Source of the DNA: Flavobacterium sp. HSC-32F16
GTDB taxonomy: Bacteria; Bacteroidota; Bacteroidia; Flavobacteriales; Flavobacteriaceae
Assembly: GCF_024171645.1 (NCBI RefSeq)
Contig: NZ_JALKAC010000002.1
Span: 1,048,186 to 1,112,185, forward strand
Direction: 5' to 3'
DNA: 64,000 nucleotides
Shown here: in pieces, positions 9,264-19,737 of the stretch
Position numbering within the stretch: the first letter of the stretch is position 1
Layout of the letters: the number at the start of each line of letters is the position of its first letter
Translations under genes and position numbers: made by a program
The notes under the pieces: generated by a model
Databases searched by the model: none
The model's input: only the letters and a program-made list of their open reading frames with translations
Told to the model about the DNA's origin: nothing

Positions 9264-11020
9264 TATTTAATGTTTATTCCAAAAGGCATCATTGCCTGAA
9301 CTCCCTTTTGTTTTTGAAATCTTTTTACCTGTTCGATTAGTAAATAGTTTTCTTCGCCAATTTCTTCTTTAATGAAAGCTTCTTTAGATTGAGCGAAAGG
9401 CAGATTAGCCATTAAATCGCTGAATGTTTTTTCGTACTCAGGATAATTTTGTGTGCTGTAATCTTTGATTTTTGCAATTTTAGCCGCTTCGGCAACAGCA
9501 TCATTTAAGCCGCCAATTTTATCTACTAATCCAATTTTTATGGCTTCAGATCCAGACCACACTCTTCCTTGTGCAATAGAATCTACTTGTGCAAAAGTCA
9601 TTTTTCGGCCTTCGGCAACATGCGTTACAAAAGTTTTATAAATCTGCTCAATACCTTCAAGTGTAAAAGCTTTGAACTTTTCGTCTACAGGAACAAACGG
9701 ACTGTAATTGGCTGAGTTTTCGTGTGTTTTTACCTGTTCTGTATTTATTCCTAATTTGTTTGCCAGCGGCGTAAAGTTTGGCAGTACACCAAAAACCCCG
9801 ATAGAGCCTGTAATGGTATTGCTTTCTGCGAAAATTGTATTAGCGTTACAGGCAATATAATAACCTCCGGAAGCCGCATAATTTCCCATTGACACTACGA
9901 CTGGTTTTACTTTTTTGGTAATTTCAATTTCTCTCCAGATTAAATCAGAAGTCAAAGCGCTTCCGCCTGGGCTGTCAATTCTTAAAACGATAGCTTTTAC
10001 GTCTTCATTTTTTCTTGCTTCCTGAAGCGAACGGCGCATTGAACCTTCTCCAATTACGTTTACATCACCTTCACCGCTGGCAATATCGCCTTGAGCGTAA
10101 ATAATCGCAATTTTATCATCGGCAATATTCGTTAATGCTGTGGTGATATTATTTTGTGTATAATCTAAAATTGAGATTTTGTTATAATCATCATCGCCTT
10201 TCACTTTCAAAGCTTTTTTGATGGCGTTGTGATATACATCTTCATAAGCTACAATGTCAACTAAATGCTGCGCTTTTGCCATGTCAGGAGTTCTTGCTAA
10301 CAAGCCGTTTGCAATTTCGTTTAATTTATCAACCGGAATATTTCGGCTTTTTGAAATGTCGCTGCAAACTGTAGACCAAATAGAGTTTAAAAGAGCAGTG
10401 ACTTGTTGTCTGTTAGCATCGCTCATTTTGTTTTCTAAAAAGGGTTCTACGGCACTTTTGTATTTTCCGTGACGAATCACTTCCATGTGAATTCCTGATT
10501 TTTCCTGAAAATCTTTGAAGAACATCACTTCAGACGAAAGTCCTTTAAAATCTAAATCTCCAGAAGGATTTAAATAAATGGTATTGGCAACAGAGTTTAA
10601 ATAATATTCTTTCTGCGAATACGTATTGGCGTAAGCCCAAACAAATTTTCCTGATTTTTTGAAGCTTTCCAGTGCATTTCTCAAATCTTTATATTGCGCA
10701 AGTCCTAAAGAAGACTGATCGTTTAAGATTGAAATTCCTTTAATGTTGTCGTCTGTTTTTGCGGCTTCGATGGCATTAATCACATCGGTTAAACCCACTC
10801 CTTTTTTATCTGAAAAAACGGTTACCCACGGATCTTTATATTTTCCTGCGTAATCATTATTAATTTGTTTTAAGTCTAATTCGATTACTGAATCATTTTT
10901 AACAGAGACTTTATCGTCTCCGCCAAAGATGGCTCCAATTAGGATTACTCCAAAAAAGAAGATCATAATAAATACAAAAATACCAATAACTGTGGCAAGT
11001 ACATTTCCTAAAAACTTCAT
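9263..11020 (-). CDS. sppA: Signal peptide peptidase SppA, 67K type
   Basis: SppA is a membrane-bound serine protease that clears cleaved signal peptides. The 585-residue length matches the long two-domain form. An N-terminal membrane helix (about residues 5-32) anchors it. The general-base lysine is in RHGKYKSAVEPF near residue 185 and the nucleophile serine is in GNYAASGGYYIA near residue 380. This is the Ser-Lys dyad split over two domains that defines the family. DSPGGSALTSDLI is the conserved ClpP-like turn. The alpha/beta hydrolase gene follows with a one-base overlap, which implies coupled translation. Confidence 0.93.
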   Translation of the reverse strand: MKFLGNVLATVIGIFVFIMIFFFGVILIGAIFGGDDKVSVKNDSVIELDLKQINNDYAGKYKDPWVTVFSDKKGVGLTDVINAIEAAKTDDNIKGISILNDQSSLGLAQYKDLRNALESFKKSGKFVWAYANTYSQKEYYLNSVANTIYLNPSGDLDFKGLSSEVMFFKDFQEKSGIHMEVIRHGKYKSAVEPFLENKMSDANRQQVTALLNSIWSTVCSDISKSRNIPVDKLNEIANGLLARTPDMAKAQHLVDIVAYEDVYHNAIKKALKVKGDDDYNKISILDYTQNNITTALTNIADDKIAIIYAQGDIASGEGDVNVIGEGSMRRSLQEARKNEDVKAIVLRIDSPGGSALTSDLIWREIEITKKVKPVVVSMGNYAASGGYYIACNANTIFAESNTITGSIGVFGVLPNFTPLANKLGINTEQVKTHENSANYSPFVPVDEKFKAFTLEGIEQIYKTFVTHVAEGRKMTFAQVDSIAQGRVWSGSEAIKIGLVDKIGGLNDAVAEAAKIAKIKDYSTQNYPEYEKTFSDLMANLPFAQSKEAFIKEEIGEENYLLIEQVKRFQKQKGVQAMMPFGINIK

Positions 11021-11158
11021 AAGTATATATTTTTTTAATAAGTAGCGTAAAAGGACTAATTGTTACACTTTTTGCACATAAATTTAAATTGGTTCTACGT
11101 GCCGTTTCACAAATATATTGGTTAATTCTAAAATAGTTTTAGTTAATTTGCATTAATT

Positions 11159-12292
11159 ATGAAATCACAGCATCAAGTCGTTTTATCTATAGGCAGCAAC
11201 CAGGGAAACAGGTTAGAAAACATCGAAAGTTGTATTAGTTTGATACATCAGGAAGTGGGAACTGTAATTAGAGTTTCGAAGCTGTATGAAACGCCTGCCT
11301 GGGGTTTTGAAAGTGATGCTTTTTACAATTGTGCCTTACTCTTACACACAGATTCATCGGCACAAAAAATATTGAATCAGGTTTTAAAAGTCGAAAAACA
11401 GTTAGGAAGAATCAGGCTGAATCAGGAAGGATATCAATCCAGAATTATTGATGTTGATGTAATTGTTTTTGATGACGAAATTGTAGAAACCGAAAAGCTT
11501 CATATTCCGCATCCTTTAATGCAGAACCGAAATTTTGTTTTACTGCCAGTGCAGGATTTAAAGCTGGACTGGAAACATCCGGTTTTTCAAAAAACGATTT
11601 CAGAATTAATTTCAATTTCGCCGGATGACAGTGTTTGTACAGTTGTTCAGAATTTGAAATGTCCTTTGAGTGAAATTCCGCTGGAGAAGTTCAATTATAT
11701 TGCTTTTGAAGGGAATATTGGTGCGGGAAAAACTACTTTGGTTCATAGAATTGCTGAAGATTTTAATGCAAAAACGGTTTTGGAACGTTTTGCAGATAAT
11801 CCGTTTCTGCCTAAGTTTTACAAAGATCAGAATCGATACGCATTTCCGCTCGAAATGTCTTTTTTAGCGGATCGTTATCAGCAATTATCAGATGATTTAG
11901 CGCAGTTTGATTTGTTTAAAGATTTTATTGTAGCCGATTATCATATTTTTAAGTCCCTGATTTTTGCAAAAATTACTTTGCAGGAAGATGAATATCGTTT
12001 GTACCGAAATTTATTTGATATTATCTACAAAGAAATGCCAAAACCCGATTTGTATATTTATTTGTATCAGAATACTGGCCGACTTCTTCAAAATATTAAA
12101 AAACGAGGCAGAACTTATGAACAGAATATTGAAGGCGAATATCTGGATAAAATCAATAACGGATATTTGGAATATATAAAATCTCAAAAAGATTTAAATG
12201 TCTTAATTATCGATGTTTCTGATCGCGATTTTGTAAAAAAACAAGAAGATTATCTTTTTGTTTTAAATGAAATTCAGAAGAAGCTGAGTTAA
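11159..12292 (+). CDS. folK: FolK-deoxynucleoside kinase fusion
   Basis: A two-domain cytoplasmic enzyme of 377 residues. Residues 1-160 are HPPK (FolK; SIGSNQGNRLENIESCI, ...IDVDVIVFDD..., IPHPLMQNRNFVLLP), which transfers pyrophosphate to 6-hydroxymethyl-dihydropterin in folate synthesis. Residues 175-377 are a deoxynucleoside kinase: P-loop EGNIGAGKTT near 183-192, the ERFADNPFLPKFY lid region and a DRYQQLSDD segment. The kinase salvages deoxynucleosides to dNMPs. The fusion is a known Bacteroidetes arrangement and links folate-dependent dTMP synthesis with nucleoside salvage in one polypeptide. It is a single-gene unit divergent from sppA. Confidence 0.9.
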   Translation: MKSQHQVVLSIGSNQGNRLENIESCISLIHQEVGTVIRVSKLYETPAWGFESDAFYNCALLLHTDSSAQKILNQVLKVEKQLGRIRLNQEGYQSRIIDVDVIVFDDEIVETEKLHIPHPLMQNRNFVLLPVQDLKLDWKHPVFQKTISELISISPDDSVCTVVQNLKCPLSEIPLEKFNYIAFEGNIGAGKTTLVHRIAEDFNAKTVLERFADNPFLPKFYKDQNRYAFPLEMSFLADRYQQLSDDLAQFDLFKDFIVADYHIFKSLIFAKITLQEDEYRLYRNLFDIIYKEMPKPDLYIYLYQNTGRLLQNIKKRGRTYEQNIEGEYLDKINNGYLEYIKSQKDLNVLIIDVSDRDFVKKQEDYLFVLNEIQKKLS

Positions 12293-12371
12293 TGTGCCCG
12301 TTAAGATATTAGTCAATTGGATAATTTGTTCAGGTATTTGTTTTTAATTGACAAATCTTCTCATTCAAAAC

Positions 12372-15300
12372 TTATCTTTTTAAAGAAAAATGTCCTTTAA
12401 AAACGGGCATCGTGTTGTCAATTTTTAAAACGTACCAATAATCAGAAGACGGAAGCGGTGTTCTTTCAAAAGTTCCGTCCCAGTTCATTTTAGAAGAATC
12501 TAATTTTGCAATAAATTTTCCGTAACGATCAAATATAGTTACTTCTGCCTGAGGATAATTTTCCATTCCGGTTACTTCCCATAAATCATTATAAGAATCA
12601 TTGTTTGGAGTAAAAAAAGCTGGAAAAACAAGCACTACAAAATTTTGTGTAACGCCGCCACAGCCATTTTTCTCTCTTGCATAAGCTGTTTGAAGTCCGC
12701 CTGGAACATCATAAAAAACATTTGAGTCCTGAAAATTGATACCATCTACAGAATATTCATAATAAGGCTGTTCTTTTTTTAGATAAATTTCAACTCTCGT
12801 TCCATCAACAGCAATTCGGCTAATTTCAGGAATTAGATGTTCTTCAACTGTAATTGTTTTTCGGCTTGTACAATTTTCAGGTGAAGGACTGGTAACATCA
12901 ACAGTATAAGTACCTCCTTGCGTAATATTTATAGTCTGTGTTGTTTCTCCGTTTGACCACAGATAACTCATTCCGGTAATTCCGGCATCCAATGTAATGG
13001 TTTGGAATTGACATAAAGGCAAAGTTTCATCTGTAACAATTGGCGGAGTATAAATTTCAATATTTACAGGAATGCGGTTTGAATTAATACAGCCCAAATT
13101 GTCAGCTTCGGCATAATACGTTGTATTAGATAAGATTTTAGGAGTTGTAAAACTACTTCCGTTAAATACGCTTGTTCCGCCTGTTGCAGTCGTATACCAG
13201 TTTATAGTTCCAATGTTTGAGCTTGCTTTAATAGTTACAGATCCTGGTCCGCAATGTGTATAAGCGGCTTGATCTGCAACAGGCATTGCTGGTGTACTGT
13301 TTACAGTTGCAATAACAGGTTTTCTATTTGATTCGCATCCGGCATCAACGTAATAAGTGGTGGTTGTATTTATAGTTGGTGTGGTGTAAGTATTGCCGGT
13401 TGCTAATAAATTCCCTCCAACGGCGGCATCATACCAGCGAATTACTGCCCCAATTGTAGGCGCTGCTTTAAAAGTAAAAGTTCCAGAATCGCAAACCGGA
13501 CTTGGATTCACGGCAGGCGATGCGACAGCAATTGTAATTTTGGTACTCGTTGCAATTTCTAGAGGTGCTTCGCCGGGCATTCCTCCATATTCAACAACAT
13601 ATCCCTTTGGTTGATAATTTCCAGAAGAATCTCCGGTATTTGATAAATCATTCCATGAGCCTCTTATTCCAACACCAGGCTGGGTAATATGTGCGTAGTC
13701 TTCATCGCCTAGTTCGTTAGGTTCACCTGAATTCCAAAAGGCAAAATTGGGAGTCGATCCGTTTGTGGTTCCGTTCCAGAAAATGGTTCCGGTTTCTGGT
13801 CCTGTTACCCATTTCCAGACTCCTTCGGTCTCTGCATCGCTTCCTCCAATCCATCCTGTTCCTGATGCTTGTTCTCCAATTAATTTAGCTTCATCTAAAG
13901 ATAATATGGTGGCTAAATAACCTTTAAGGCCATAATATATACTTCCTTCAGCCGATGCTTTTGCACTTGCCCAGCTAATTCCAATACTAGGCACAAACAA
14001 ATAAAAATGCTGTGTAGACGGAAGATAATTGGCCTGACCAATTGTTATTGAAAAAGTTCGTGTTCCAGAGGCCGTTGACGAAGAATTAGAAAATACAACA
14101 TCTTTAATTGCAGCAACAAAATCAGTATAGGAAACATCAATTCCGGTTGGACTTGATAATTTTAGTTTGGCTGTAGTAATGTCCCAGCTTGATGTAATCG
14201 TTGGATGCAAAGCAGGGTTTGTAAGTTCTAGTTTTTCAAAACCACTGGAATAACCAGATGAAATTTGAATATAAACTGCTTGTGTTGCCAGTTCAGCCGG
14301 ATCATGCGTAATCGTTATATCGGTTACGATATTTATATTGCTTTGCGGACAGTATAGTTGATCGCCTTTGGCATTTAGTACCGGCGGTACTGTATTTGCG
14401 GCACATTTATTAGAATACACAGCAGAAGCATCTTTATAAGACGGCCAGTTGGTATCAGAATAGGATTTATTGTCTACTTCTATACAGCTGAGCCTTGAAT
14501 TTGATTTCAGATTTAATCGTGATATACTAGTATTTTTTCCGTTTTTTAAATTCAAACTGACTAATTCGTTGTTGTTGCAATAAAATATTGCTAAAGCTGG
14601 ATTTTTAGAAACATCTAAATCTTTTAATTTATTGTTGGTAATGTTGAGATGAGTGAGTGCGATGTTTTTTGATACATCAATATCAGACAGCTTATTAAAA
14701 CTACAATATATGACCACCAAATCTAAATTATTCGAAACATCAAGATTTGATAATTGATTGTTAGAGATGTTTATATCTTGTAAAAAGAGATTTTGGGTAA
14801 CGTCAATATTTGATAATTGATTAGAATTGCAATTTAACAAGTTTAAATACAGGTTTTTATTTGTGTTCAAACTAGTTAGTTTATTCATGGCGCAAATCAA
14901 AGTTCTTAAATTTAGATTTTTGCTAAAATCTACACTGGATATTTGATTGTTTTCGCACGTTAAATGAAGTAAATTAACATTTTGAGAAGTATCTAAAGAG
15001 GAAAGTTTATTTGAGCTGCAATTTAAAGATGTGATTACAGTATTTTTAGAAATATCCAAATGAACTAATTCATTCTCAGCACAGTATAAAAGGGATAGCA
15101 GTAGATTGTTAGAAACGTCTAAGTTTAACAATGAATTTTTATCTATAAATAAACTTTCTAAAGATATATTTTTGCTTAAATCTATAGTTCTCAGTTTGTT
15201 ATTTCTGGCATAAAACATAGTTAAAGCTGTGTTTTTAGAAATATCAATACTGCTGAATTTATTATCGTTGATAAGTACTATTTTTAAATAAATATTATTT

Positions 15301-15668
15301 GAAAGATCAAGGTGCACTAAGTCATTAAAACCGCAATTTAATGTATTGAGGAATAAATTGTTAGAAAGGTTTAGTGTGGCGATTTTGTTTCTTTTGACCG
15401 GGTCATCGTTAATTGCTCCAATGTTTAAATGTTCCAATTTTGCAAAACCTTCGATTCCGGTTAAATCTGAAATTTCTCTGGATGGAATTTCCAGTTGTAT
15501 TATATTTCTAATTTGCGCTGTTGCAACTTTGCCATCAATGACACCGCTGTCAATTCCTAAATCAATCAAAGCTTGTTCAAAGTTTCGATCAGGAATTGAT
15601 GTATATTGAGCATAACCGAAAAAACCAATTAAAAATAAAAATAAAGTAATTCTATTTTTCATAAGCAA
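12372..15668 (-). CDS. Secreted LRR plus C-type lectin-like protein with a T9SS type B sorting domain
   Basis: A 1098-residue secreted protein. In order: a signal peptide (KNRITLFLFLIGFFGYAQ), and about 13 leucine-rich repeats of 21 residues built on LxxLxCxxNxLxxLDVSxN (about residues 75-390). Next is a C-type lectin-like domain with an EPN sugar/calcium motif (NSGEPNELGDEDYA) and a WND (SWNDLSNTG). Ig-like/PKD domains follow (TTYYVDAGCESNRKP and NTTYYAEADNLGC repeats), then a C-terminal CHU_C domain (FFTPNNDSYNDLWEV, ending FKGHFSLKR). The last marks export by T9SS. The role is probably adhesion or glycan binding at the cell surface, inferred from domains only. It is a single-gene unit and the LRR DNA is internally repetitive. 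Confidence 0.9.
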   Translation of the reverse strand: MLMKNRITLFLFLIGFFGYAQYTSIPDRNFEQALIDLGIDSGVIDGKVATAQIRNIIQLEIPSREISDLTGIEGFAKLEHLNIGAINDDPVKRNKIATLNLSNNLFLNTLNCGFNDLVHLDLSNNIYLKIVLINDNKFSSIDISKNTALTMFYARNNKLRTIDLSKNISLESLFIDKNSLLNLDVSNNLLLSLLYCAENELVHLDISKNTVITSLNCSSNKLSSLDTSQNVNLLHLTCENNQISSVDFSKNLNLRTLICAMNKLTSLNTNKNLYLNLLNCNSNQLSNIDVTQNLFLQDINISNNQLSNLDVSNNLDLVVIYCSFNKLSDIDVSKNIALTHLNITNNKLKDLDVSKNPALAIFYCNNNELVSLNLKNGKNTSISRLNLKSNSRLSCIEVDNKSYSDTNWPSYKDASAVYSNKCAANTVPPVLNAKGDQLYCPQSNINIVTDITITHDPAELATQAVYIQISSGYSSGFEKLELTNPALHPTITSSWDITTAKLKLSSPTGIDVSYTDFVAAIKDVVFSNSSSTASGTRTFSITIGQANYLPSTQHFYLFVPSIGISWASAKASAEGSIYYGLKGYLATILSLDEAKLIGEQASGTGWIGGSDAETEGVWKWVTGPETGTIFWNGTTNGSTPNFAFWNSGEPNELGDEDYAHITQPGVGIRGSWNDLSNTGDSSGNYQPKGYVVEYGGMPGEAPLEIATSTKITIAVASPAVNPSPVCDSGTFTFKAAPTIGAVIRWYDAAVGGNLLATGNTYTTPTINTTTTYYVDAGCESNRKPVIATVNSTPAMPVADQAAYTHCGPGSVTIKASSNIGTINWYTTATGGTSVFNGSSFTTPKILSNTTYYAEADNLGCINSNRIPVNIEIYTPPIVTDETLPLCQFQTITLDAGITGMSYLWSNGETTQTINITQGGTYTVDVTSPSPENCTSRKTITVEEHLIPEISRIAVDGTRVEIYLKKEQPYYEYSVDGINFQDSNVFYDVPGGLQTAYAREKNGCGGVTQNFVVLVFPAFFTPNNDSYNDLWEVTGMENYPQAEVTIFDRYGKFIAKLDSSKMNWDGTFERTPLPSSDYWYVLKIDNTMPVFKGHFSLKR

Positions 15669-15763
15669 TTTAATTCTCTTTAGTAAATATACTTAAGAGA
15701 ATGGTAAAATAAATGCCGGTAATCAGTTATTTTGTTTAAAAAAGATGCTGCTTTTTTAATGAA

Positions 15764-16300
15764 TTATAAATTTCGATGAATTTTTTGGAATAAATCCCAA
15801 ACAACGATTCCCGCGCTGACTGCGATATTTAAAGAGTGTTTTGTGCCTAATTGAGGAATCTCAATACAACCGTCGCAAATGGCAACGGCTTCCTGTGATA
15901 CGCCGTAAACTTCATTTCCAAAAACCAGAGCATATTTTTGATTTTTTTCAACCTGAAAATCCTGAAGAAAAATGGCGCTTTCAACCTGTTCAATGGCTAG
16001 AGTTAACACATTTTCTTTTTTTAAATTTTCGATAACTTCCAATACATTTTCATGATGTTCCCAGGCAACCGTTTCGGTAGCGCCCAGTGCAGTTTTATGT
16101 ATTTCTTTATTTGGCGGTGTGGCAGTAATACCGCACAAGATTATCTTCTCAACCAAAAAAGCATCCGAAGTTCTAAAAACAGAACCAATATTATGTAAAC
16201 TGCGAATATCGTCCAAAACTAGTATTAAAGGAGTTTTGTCTGATTTTTTAAAATCTTCAATAGATTTTCTTTCTAGTTCGCTATTTTCGAGTTTTCTCAT
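15764..16300 (-). CDS. TrmH/SpoU-family RNA 2'-O-methyltransferase
   Basis: A 178-residue SPOUT methyltransferase. The deep-trefoil-knot motifs are present: NIGSVFRTSDAF (motif 1), LVFGNEVYGVSQEAV (motif 2) and SLNIAVSAGIVVWD (motif 3). Such enzymes methylate ribose 2'-OH in tRNA or rRNA with SAM. The size fits the short stand-alone SpoU form, so the target (for example tRNA G18 or C34/U34) is not certain. The DUF1573 gene lies just upstream on the same strand but is separated from it by a terminator, so this gene likely has its own promoter. Confidence 0.88.
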   Translation of the reverse strand: MRKLENSELERKSIEDFKKSDKTPLILVLDDIRSLHNIGSVFRTSDAFLVEKIILCGITATPPNKEIHKTALGATETVAWEHHENVLEVIENLKKENVLTLAIEQVESAIFLQDFQVEKNQKYALVFGNEVYGVSQEAVAICDGCIEIPQLGTKHSLNIAVSAGIVVWDLFQKIHRNL

Positions 16301-16320
16301 TGTTGTAAATTCAGGTCATA

Positions 16321-16352
16321 AAAAAAGCTTCCAAAGATAAGGAAGCTTTTTC
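16321..16352 (-). terminator. Terminator after the DUF1573 gene
   Basis: Stem AAAAAGCTTCC / GGAAGCTTTTT with a 7-base loop, 23 bases past the stop of the DUF1573 gene. It separates that gene from the methyltransferase gene. Confidence 0.85.
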
Positions 16353-16374
16353 GATTATTTTATTGTTTTTCAGA

Positions 16375-16812
16375 TTAGCTTTTTACTGGATCTGGTAAAA
16401 CAGTACCTTTAATAGTAAGTACTTTTGTTGGTTGTCCTTCTGCATTAGAAGTAATAGTTACAGTTTTTGTAAAAGCACCAACTCTGTCAGTAGCATATTT
16501 TACACCAATAACACCTTTAGCTCCTGGAGCAATTGGTTCTTTTGGTGATGTTGGAACTGTACAACCGCAAGATCCTTGAGCGTTAGTAATGATTAACGGT
16601 TTTGTTCCGTTGTTAACAAAAACAAATTCACGTTTTCCGTCAGCATTGTGTGCAATTGTTCCGTAATCGATAGTTTCATTTTCGAAAGCCATACCAGCAC
16701 CATCGATTTTAGCAACTTTAGCAGCTTTAGTGCTTGCTTTTTTAGTAGTTTGTGCGTTAGAAGCCGTAATACCAGCTACAGCTAACATAGCAAATAAAAT
16801 TATTTTTTTCAT
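16375..16812 (-). CDS. DUF1573 secreted protein
   Basis: A 145-residue protein with a signal peptide (KKIILFAMLAVAGITASNAQ) and a DUF1573 immunoglobulin-like domain (MAFENETIDYGTIAHNADGKREFVFVNNGTKPLIITNAQGSCGC...). The GSCGCTVP cysteine pair is the conserved part of the family. Function is not known. In Bacteroidetes these small periplasmic or surface proteins are abundant, which is family knowledge. A -7 box lies at 16839-16846 and a strong terminator closes the gene, so it looks like a well-expressed single-gene unit. Confidence 0.85.
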   Translation of the reverse strand: MKKIILFAMLAVAGITASNAQTTKKASTKAAKVAKIDGAGMAFENETIDYGTIAHNADGKREFVFVNNGTKPLIITNAQGSCGCTVPTSPKEPIAPGAKGVIGVKYATDRVGAFTKTVTITSNAEGQPTKVLTIKGTVLPDPVKS

Positions 16813-16838
16813 CTTTAAGGGTCTTTTTTAATGATGAA

Positions 16839-16846
16839 CAAATCTA
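16839..16846 (-). promoter_or_regulatory. Putative -7 box for the DUF1573 gene
   Basis: TAGATTTG on the minus strand matches TAnnTTTG, 27 bases before the start codon. No clear -33 TTG is seen. Confidence 0.45.
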
Positions 16847-16969
16847 GGTAAAAATCTTAAATGTGAACTTAAAAATATCTTAAAATATTTTAATTTTTGT
16901 AGTCCTTCGATATGCCGTCAAAATATTATAAATTCGCTGTCTTATTTTTTCATTTAAAAACATTACAAT

Positions 16970-19576
16970 TTGGCAGCGAAAGAGAAAGTGGCGAAAGAAA
17001 CGCCTTTGATGAAACAGTACAACGAAATCAAGAGAAAATATCCTGATGCATGTTTGCTTTTCAGAGTAGGAGACTTCTATGAAACCTTTGGTGAAGATGC
17101 TATTAGAGCTTCTAAGATCCTTGGAATTACTTTAACCAAAAGAGGCGCAGGTTCTGAAACTGAAACTGCTCTTGCCGGTTTTCCACATCATTCTATTAAT
17201 ACGTATCTGCCTAAATTGGTTAAAGCCGGACTCCGCGTAGCGATCTGTGATCAGCTGGAAGATCCAAAAATGACTAAAACAATTGTAAAAAGAGGAGTTA
17301 CTGAACTTGTAACGCCTGGAGTTTCCTTAAACGATGAGGTTTTACAATCTAAAACGAACAACTTTTTGGCCTCTGTATGTTTCGCTAATAAAAATATTGG
17401 AATTTCCTTTTTGGATGTTTCAACAGGAGAATTTTTAACGGCGCAGGGAAATGCGGAATACATTGATAAACTGCTTCAGAATTTTAATCCAAGTGAAGTT
17501 TTGGTTCCTAAAAACTGCAAAAGCGAATTTAAAGATGCTTTTGGAGAAGATTTTCACAGCTTTTATCTGGAAGACTGGATTTACAAAGAAGATTATGCTT
17601 TAGAAACCCTTACGAAACATTTTCAAACCAATTCTTTAAAAGGATTTGGTGTTGAAGAATTAAAAGAAGGAATTATTTCTGCTGGGGCTATTTTATATTA
17701 TTTATCAGAAACGCAGCATAATAGAGTACAGCATATTACGGCAATTCAACGAATAGCAGAAGATGCTTATGTTTGGATGGACCGCTTTACGATTAGAAAC
17801 TTAGAATTGTACCATAGTTATAATCCAAATGCGGTAACACTTTTAGATGTAATAGATAAAACCCTTTCGCCAATGGGAGGGCGTTTGTTAAAGCGCTGGC
17901 TGGCTTTACCTTTAAAAGATGAAAATAAAATTAAAGGGCGTCATGCTGTGGTTTCCTATTTGAAATCAAACACTGAAATTCTCCATAATATTCAATATCA
18001 AATTAAGCAGATTTCAGATTTGGAACGTTTGATATCTAAAATTGCGGCTGGAAAAGTTTCTCCTCGTGAGGTTATTTATTTAAAAGAATCCCTGGACGCT
18101 ATTATTCCAATTAAAACATTAGCGCTTGAAAGTCCTCAGGAAGCAGTAAAAGTTATTGGAGACAGTCTGCATTCATGCGATTTACTGCGCGAGAAAATCA
18201 AAATAACTTTAAATCAGGATGCACCTGTTGCAATTTCAAAAGGAAATGCAATTGCAATAGGGGTTAATGAAGAGCTGGATGAATTAAGGGCAATTTCTAC
18301 ATCTGGAAAAGAATTTTTAGAAGGGATTGAAAAAAGAGAATCGGAACGAACAGGAATCTCTTCTTTAAAAATATCATTCAATAATGTCTTTGGATATTAT
18401 ATAGAAGTTAGAAATACACACAAAGATAAAGTTCCGGAGGAATGGATTCGTAAACAGACTTTGGTAAATGCAGAACGTTATATTACTGAAGAATTAAAAG
18501 AGTACGAAACGAAGATTCTGGGTGCTGAAGAAAAAATCCATAAAATTGAATCGGAGCTTTTTGAACAATTGGTAAATTGGATTGCAACTTATATTAAGCC
18601 GGTTCAAATGAATGCTTATTTGGTAGCACAATTAGACTGTTTGTGTTCGTTTACACAAATGGCTGTAGAAAACCAATATGTATGTCCGGAAATCGACGAT
18701 ACTTTTGAATTGGATATTAAAAATGGAAGACATCCTGTAATCGAAAAGCAATTACCGGTTGGAACTCCTTATATTGCAAATGATGTTTTCTTAGATAGAG
18801 AAACGCAGCAGATTATTATGATCACCGGGCCTAACATGTCGGGTAAATCTGCTATATTAAGACAAACGGCTTTAATTGTGCTTCTTGCTCAAATGGGAAG
18901 TTTTGTTCCGGCAGATAGCGTTAGAATGGGAATTGTAGATAAGATTTTTACAAGAGTAGGAGCCTCGGATAATATTTCGATGGGAGAATCTACTTTTATG
19001 GTCGAGATGAATGAAACGGCTTCGATTTTGAATAATATTTCAGATCGCAGTTTGGTTCTTTTAGATGAAATTGGAAGAGGAACGAGTACATATGATGGAA
19101 TTTCGATTGCCTGGGCTATTGCCGAATTCCTGCATGAACATCCTTCAAAAGCTAAAACCTTATTTGCAACGCATTATCATGAATTGAATGAAATGACAGA
19201 ATTGCTTCCTAGAATTCAAAATTATAATGTTGCTGTAAAAGAGTTAAAAGATACAGTTCTTTTTGTTAGAAAGCTTGTAAAAGGAGGCAGTGCGCACAGT
19301 TTTGGAATTCACGTAGCAAAAATGGCCGGAATGCCGCAGCTTGTGATTTCAAAAGCTCAGAAGCTTTTAAAGAAATTAGAGAAGAATCATTCAAGTGAAG
19401 CTCTAAATGGCATAAAATCGGCTAATGATGAAATGCAGATGAGTTTCTTTAATTTAGATGATCCTTTGTTAGAAGAAATAAAAGAAGAGATCTTGAGTCT
19501 TGATATAAACGCAATCACACCGGTCGAAGCGCTGATGAAGCTTAATGAGATAAAGCGAATGCTGGTTAAGAAATAA
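16970..19576 (+). CDS. mutS: DNA mismatch repair protein MutS
   Basis: An 868-residue MutS. The mismatch-reading F-x-E motif is F36-Y37-E38 ([10 protein letters not shown]). The connector, lever and clamp regions follow. The ATPase domain carries Walker [11 protein letters not shown] near residues 619-627, then a [12 protein letters not shown] signature, Walker [15 protein letters not shown] and ATHYHEL. It recognises mispaired bases and starts repair. The start is a TTG at 16970, because an in-frame TAA lies at 16955-16957 and no ATG comes before the conserved LMKQYNEIK. The tRNA genes follow behind their own promoter. Confidence 0.96.
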   Translation: MAAKEKVAKETPLMKQYNEIKRKYPDACLLFRVGDFYETFGEDAIRASKILGITLTKRGAGSETETALAGFPHHSINTYLPKLVKAGLRVAICDQLEDPKMTKTIVKRGVTELVTPGVSLNDEVLQSKTNNFLASVCFANKNIGISFLDVSTGEFLTAQGNAEYIDKLLQNFNPSEVLVPKNCKSEFKDAFGEDFHSFYLEDWIYKEDYALETLTKHFQTNSLKGFGVEELKEGIISAGAILYYLSETQHNRVQHITAIQRIAEDAYVWMDRFTIRNLELYHSYNPNAVTLLDVIDKTLSPMGGRLLKRWLALPLKDENKIKGRHAVVSYLKSNTEILHNIQYQIKQISDLERLISKIAAGKVSPREVIYLKESLDAIIPIKTLALESPQEAVKVIGDSLHSCDLLREKIKITLNQDAPVAISKGNAIAIGVNEELDELRAISTSGKEFLEGIEKRESERTGISSLKISFNNVFGYYIEVRNTHKDKVPEEWIRKQTLVNAERYITEELKEYETKILGAEEKIHKIESELFEQLVNWIATYIKPVQMNAYLVAQLDCLCSFTQMAVENQYVCPEIDDTFELDIKNGRHPVIEKQLPVGTPYIANDVFLDRETQQIIMITGPNMSGKSAILRQTALIVLLAQMGSFVPADSVRMGIVDKIFTRVGASDNISMGESTFMVEMNETASILNNISDRSLVLLDEIGRGTSTYDGISIAWAIAEFLHEHPSKAKTLFATHYHELNEMTELLPRIQNYNVAVKELKDTVLFVRKLVKGGSAHSFGIHVAKMAGMPQLVISKAQKLLKKLEKNHSSEALNGIKSANDEMQMSFFNLDDPLLEEIKEEILSLDINAITPVEALMKLNEIKRMLVKK

Positions 19577-19654
19577 TTTTGAAAAAAAAATCAATTTTAA
19601 AGTTTAGGTTATCAGAATGTTATAAAATAACTGAATTTTTTTTTCAAAAAACGC

Positions 19655-19684
19655 TTGTGTAATTGAATAAATGTCCTAAATTTG
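19655..19684 (+). promoter_or_regulatory. Promoter of the tRNA-Gly/tRNA-Leu unit
   Basis: A -33 TTG at 19655-19657, a 19-base spacer and a perfect -7 TAAATTTG at 19677-19684. This is the clearest complete Bacteroidetes promoter in the window, about 53 bases before the first tRNA. Confidence 0.7.
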
Positions 19685-19737
19685 CACTCGCAATACGGAA
19701 CAAGTCAAGTATTGTAGTTCTTACAAGAATTTGAAAT

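Noticed and set aside
14450..15480. A regular 63-base repeat on the minus strand that looked like a CRISPR or minisatellite array.
   Set aside because: The repeats stay in frame and translate to leucine-rich repeats inside the secreted protein. There are no unique spacers and no cas genes.
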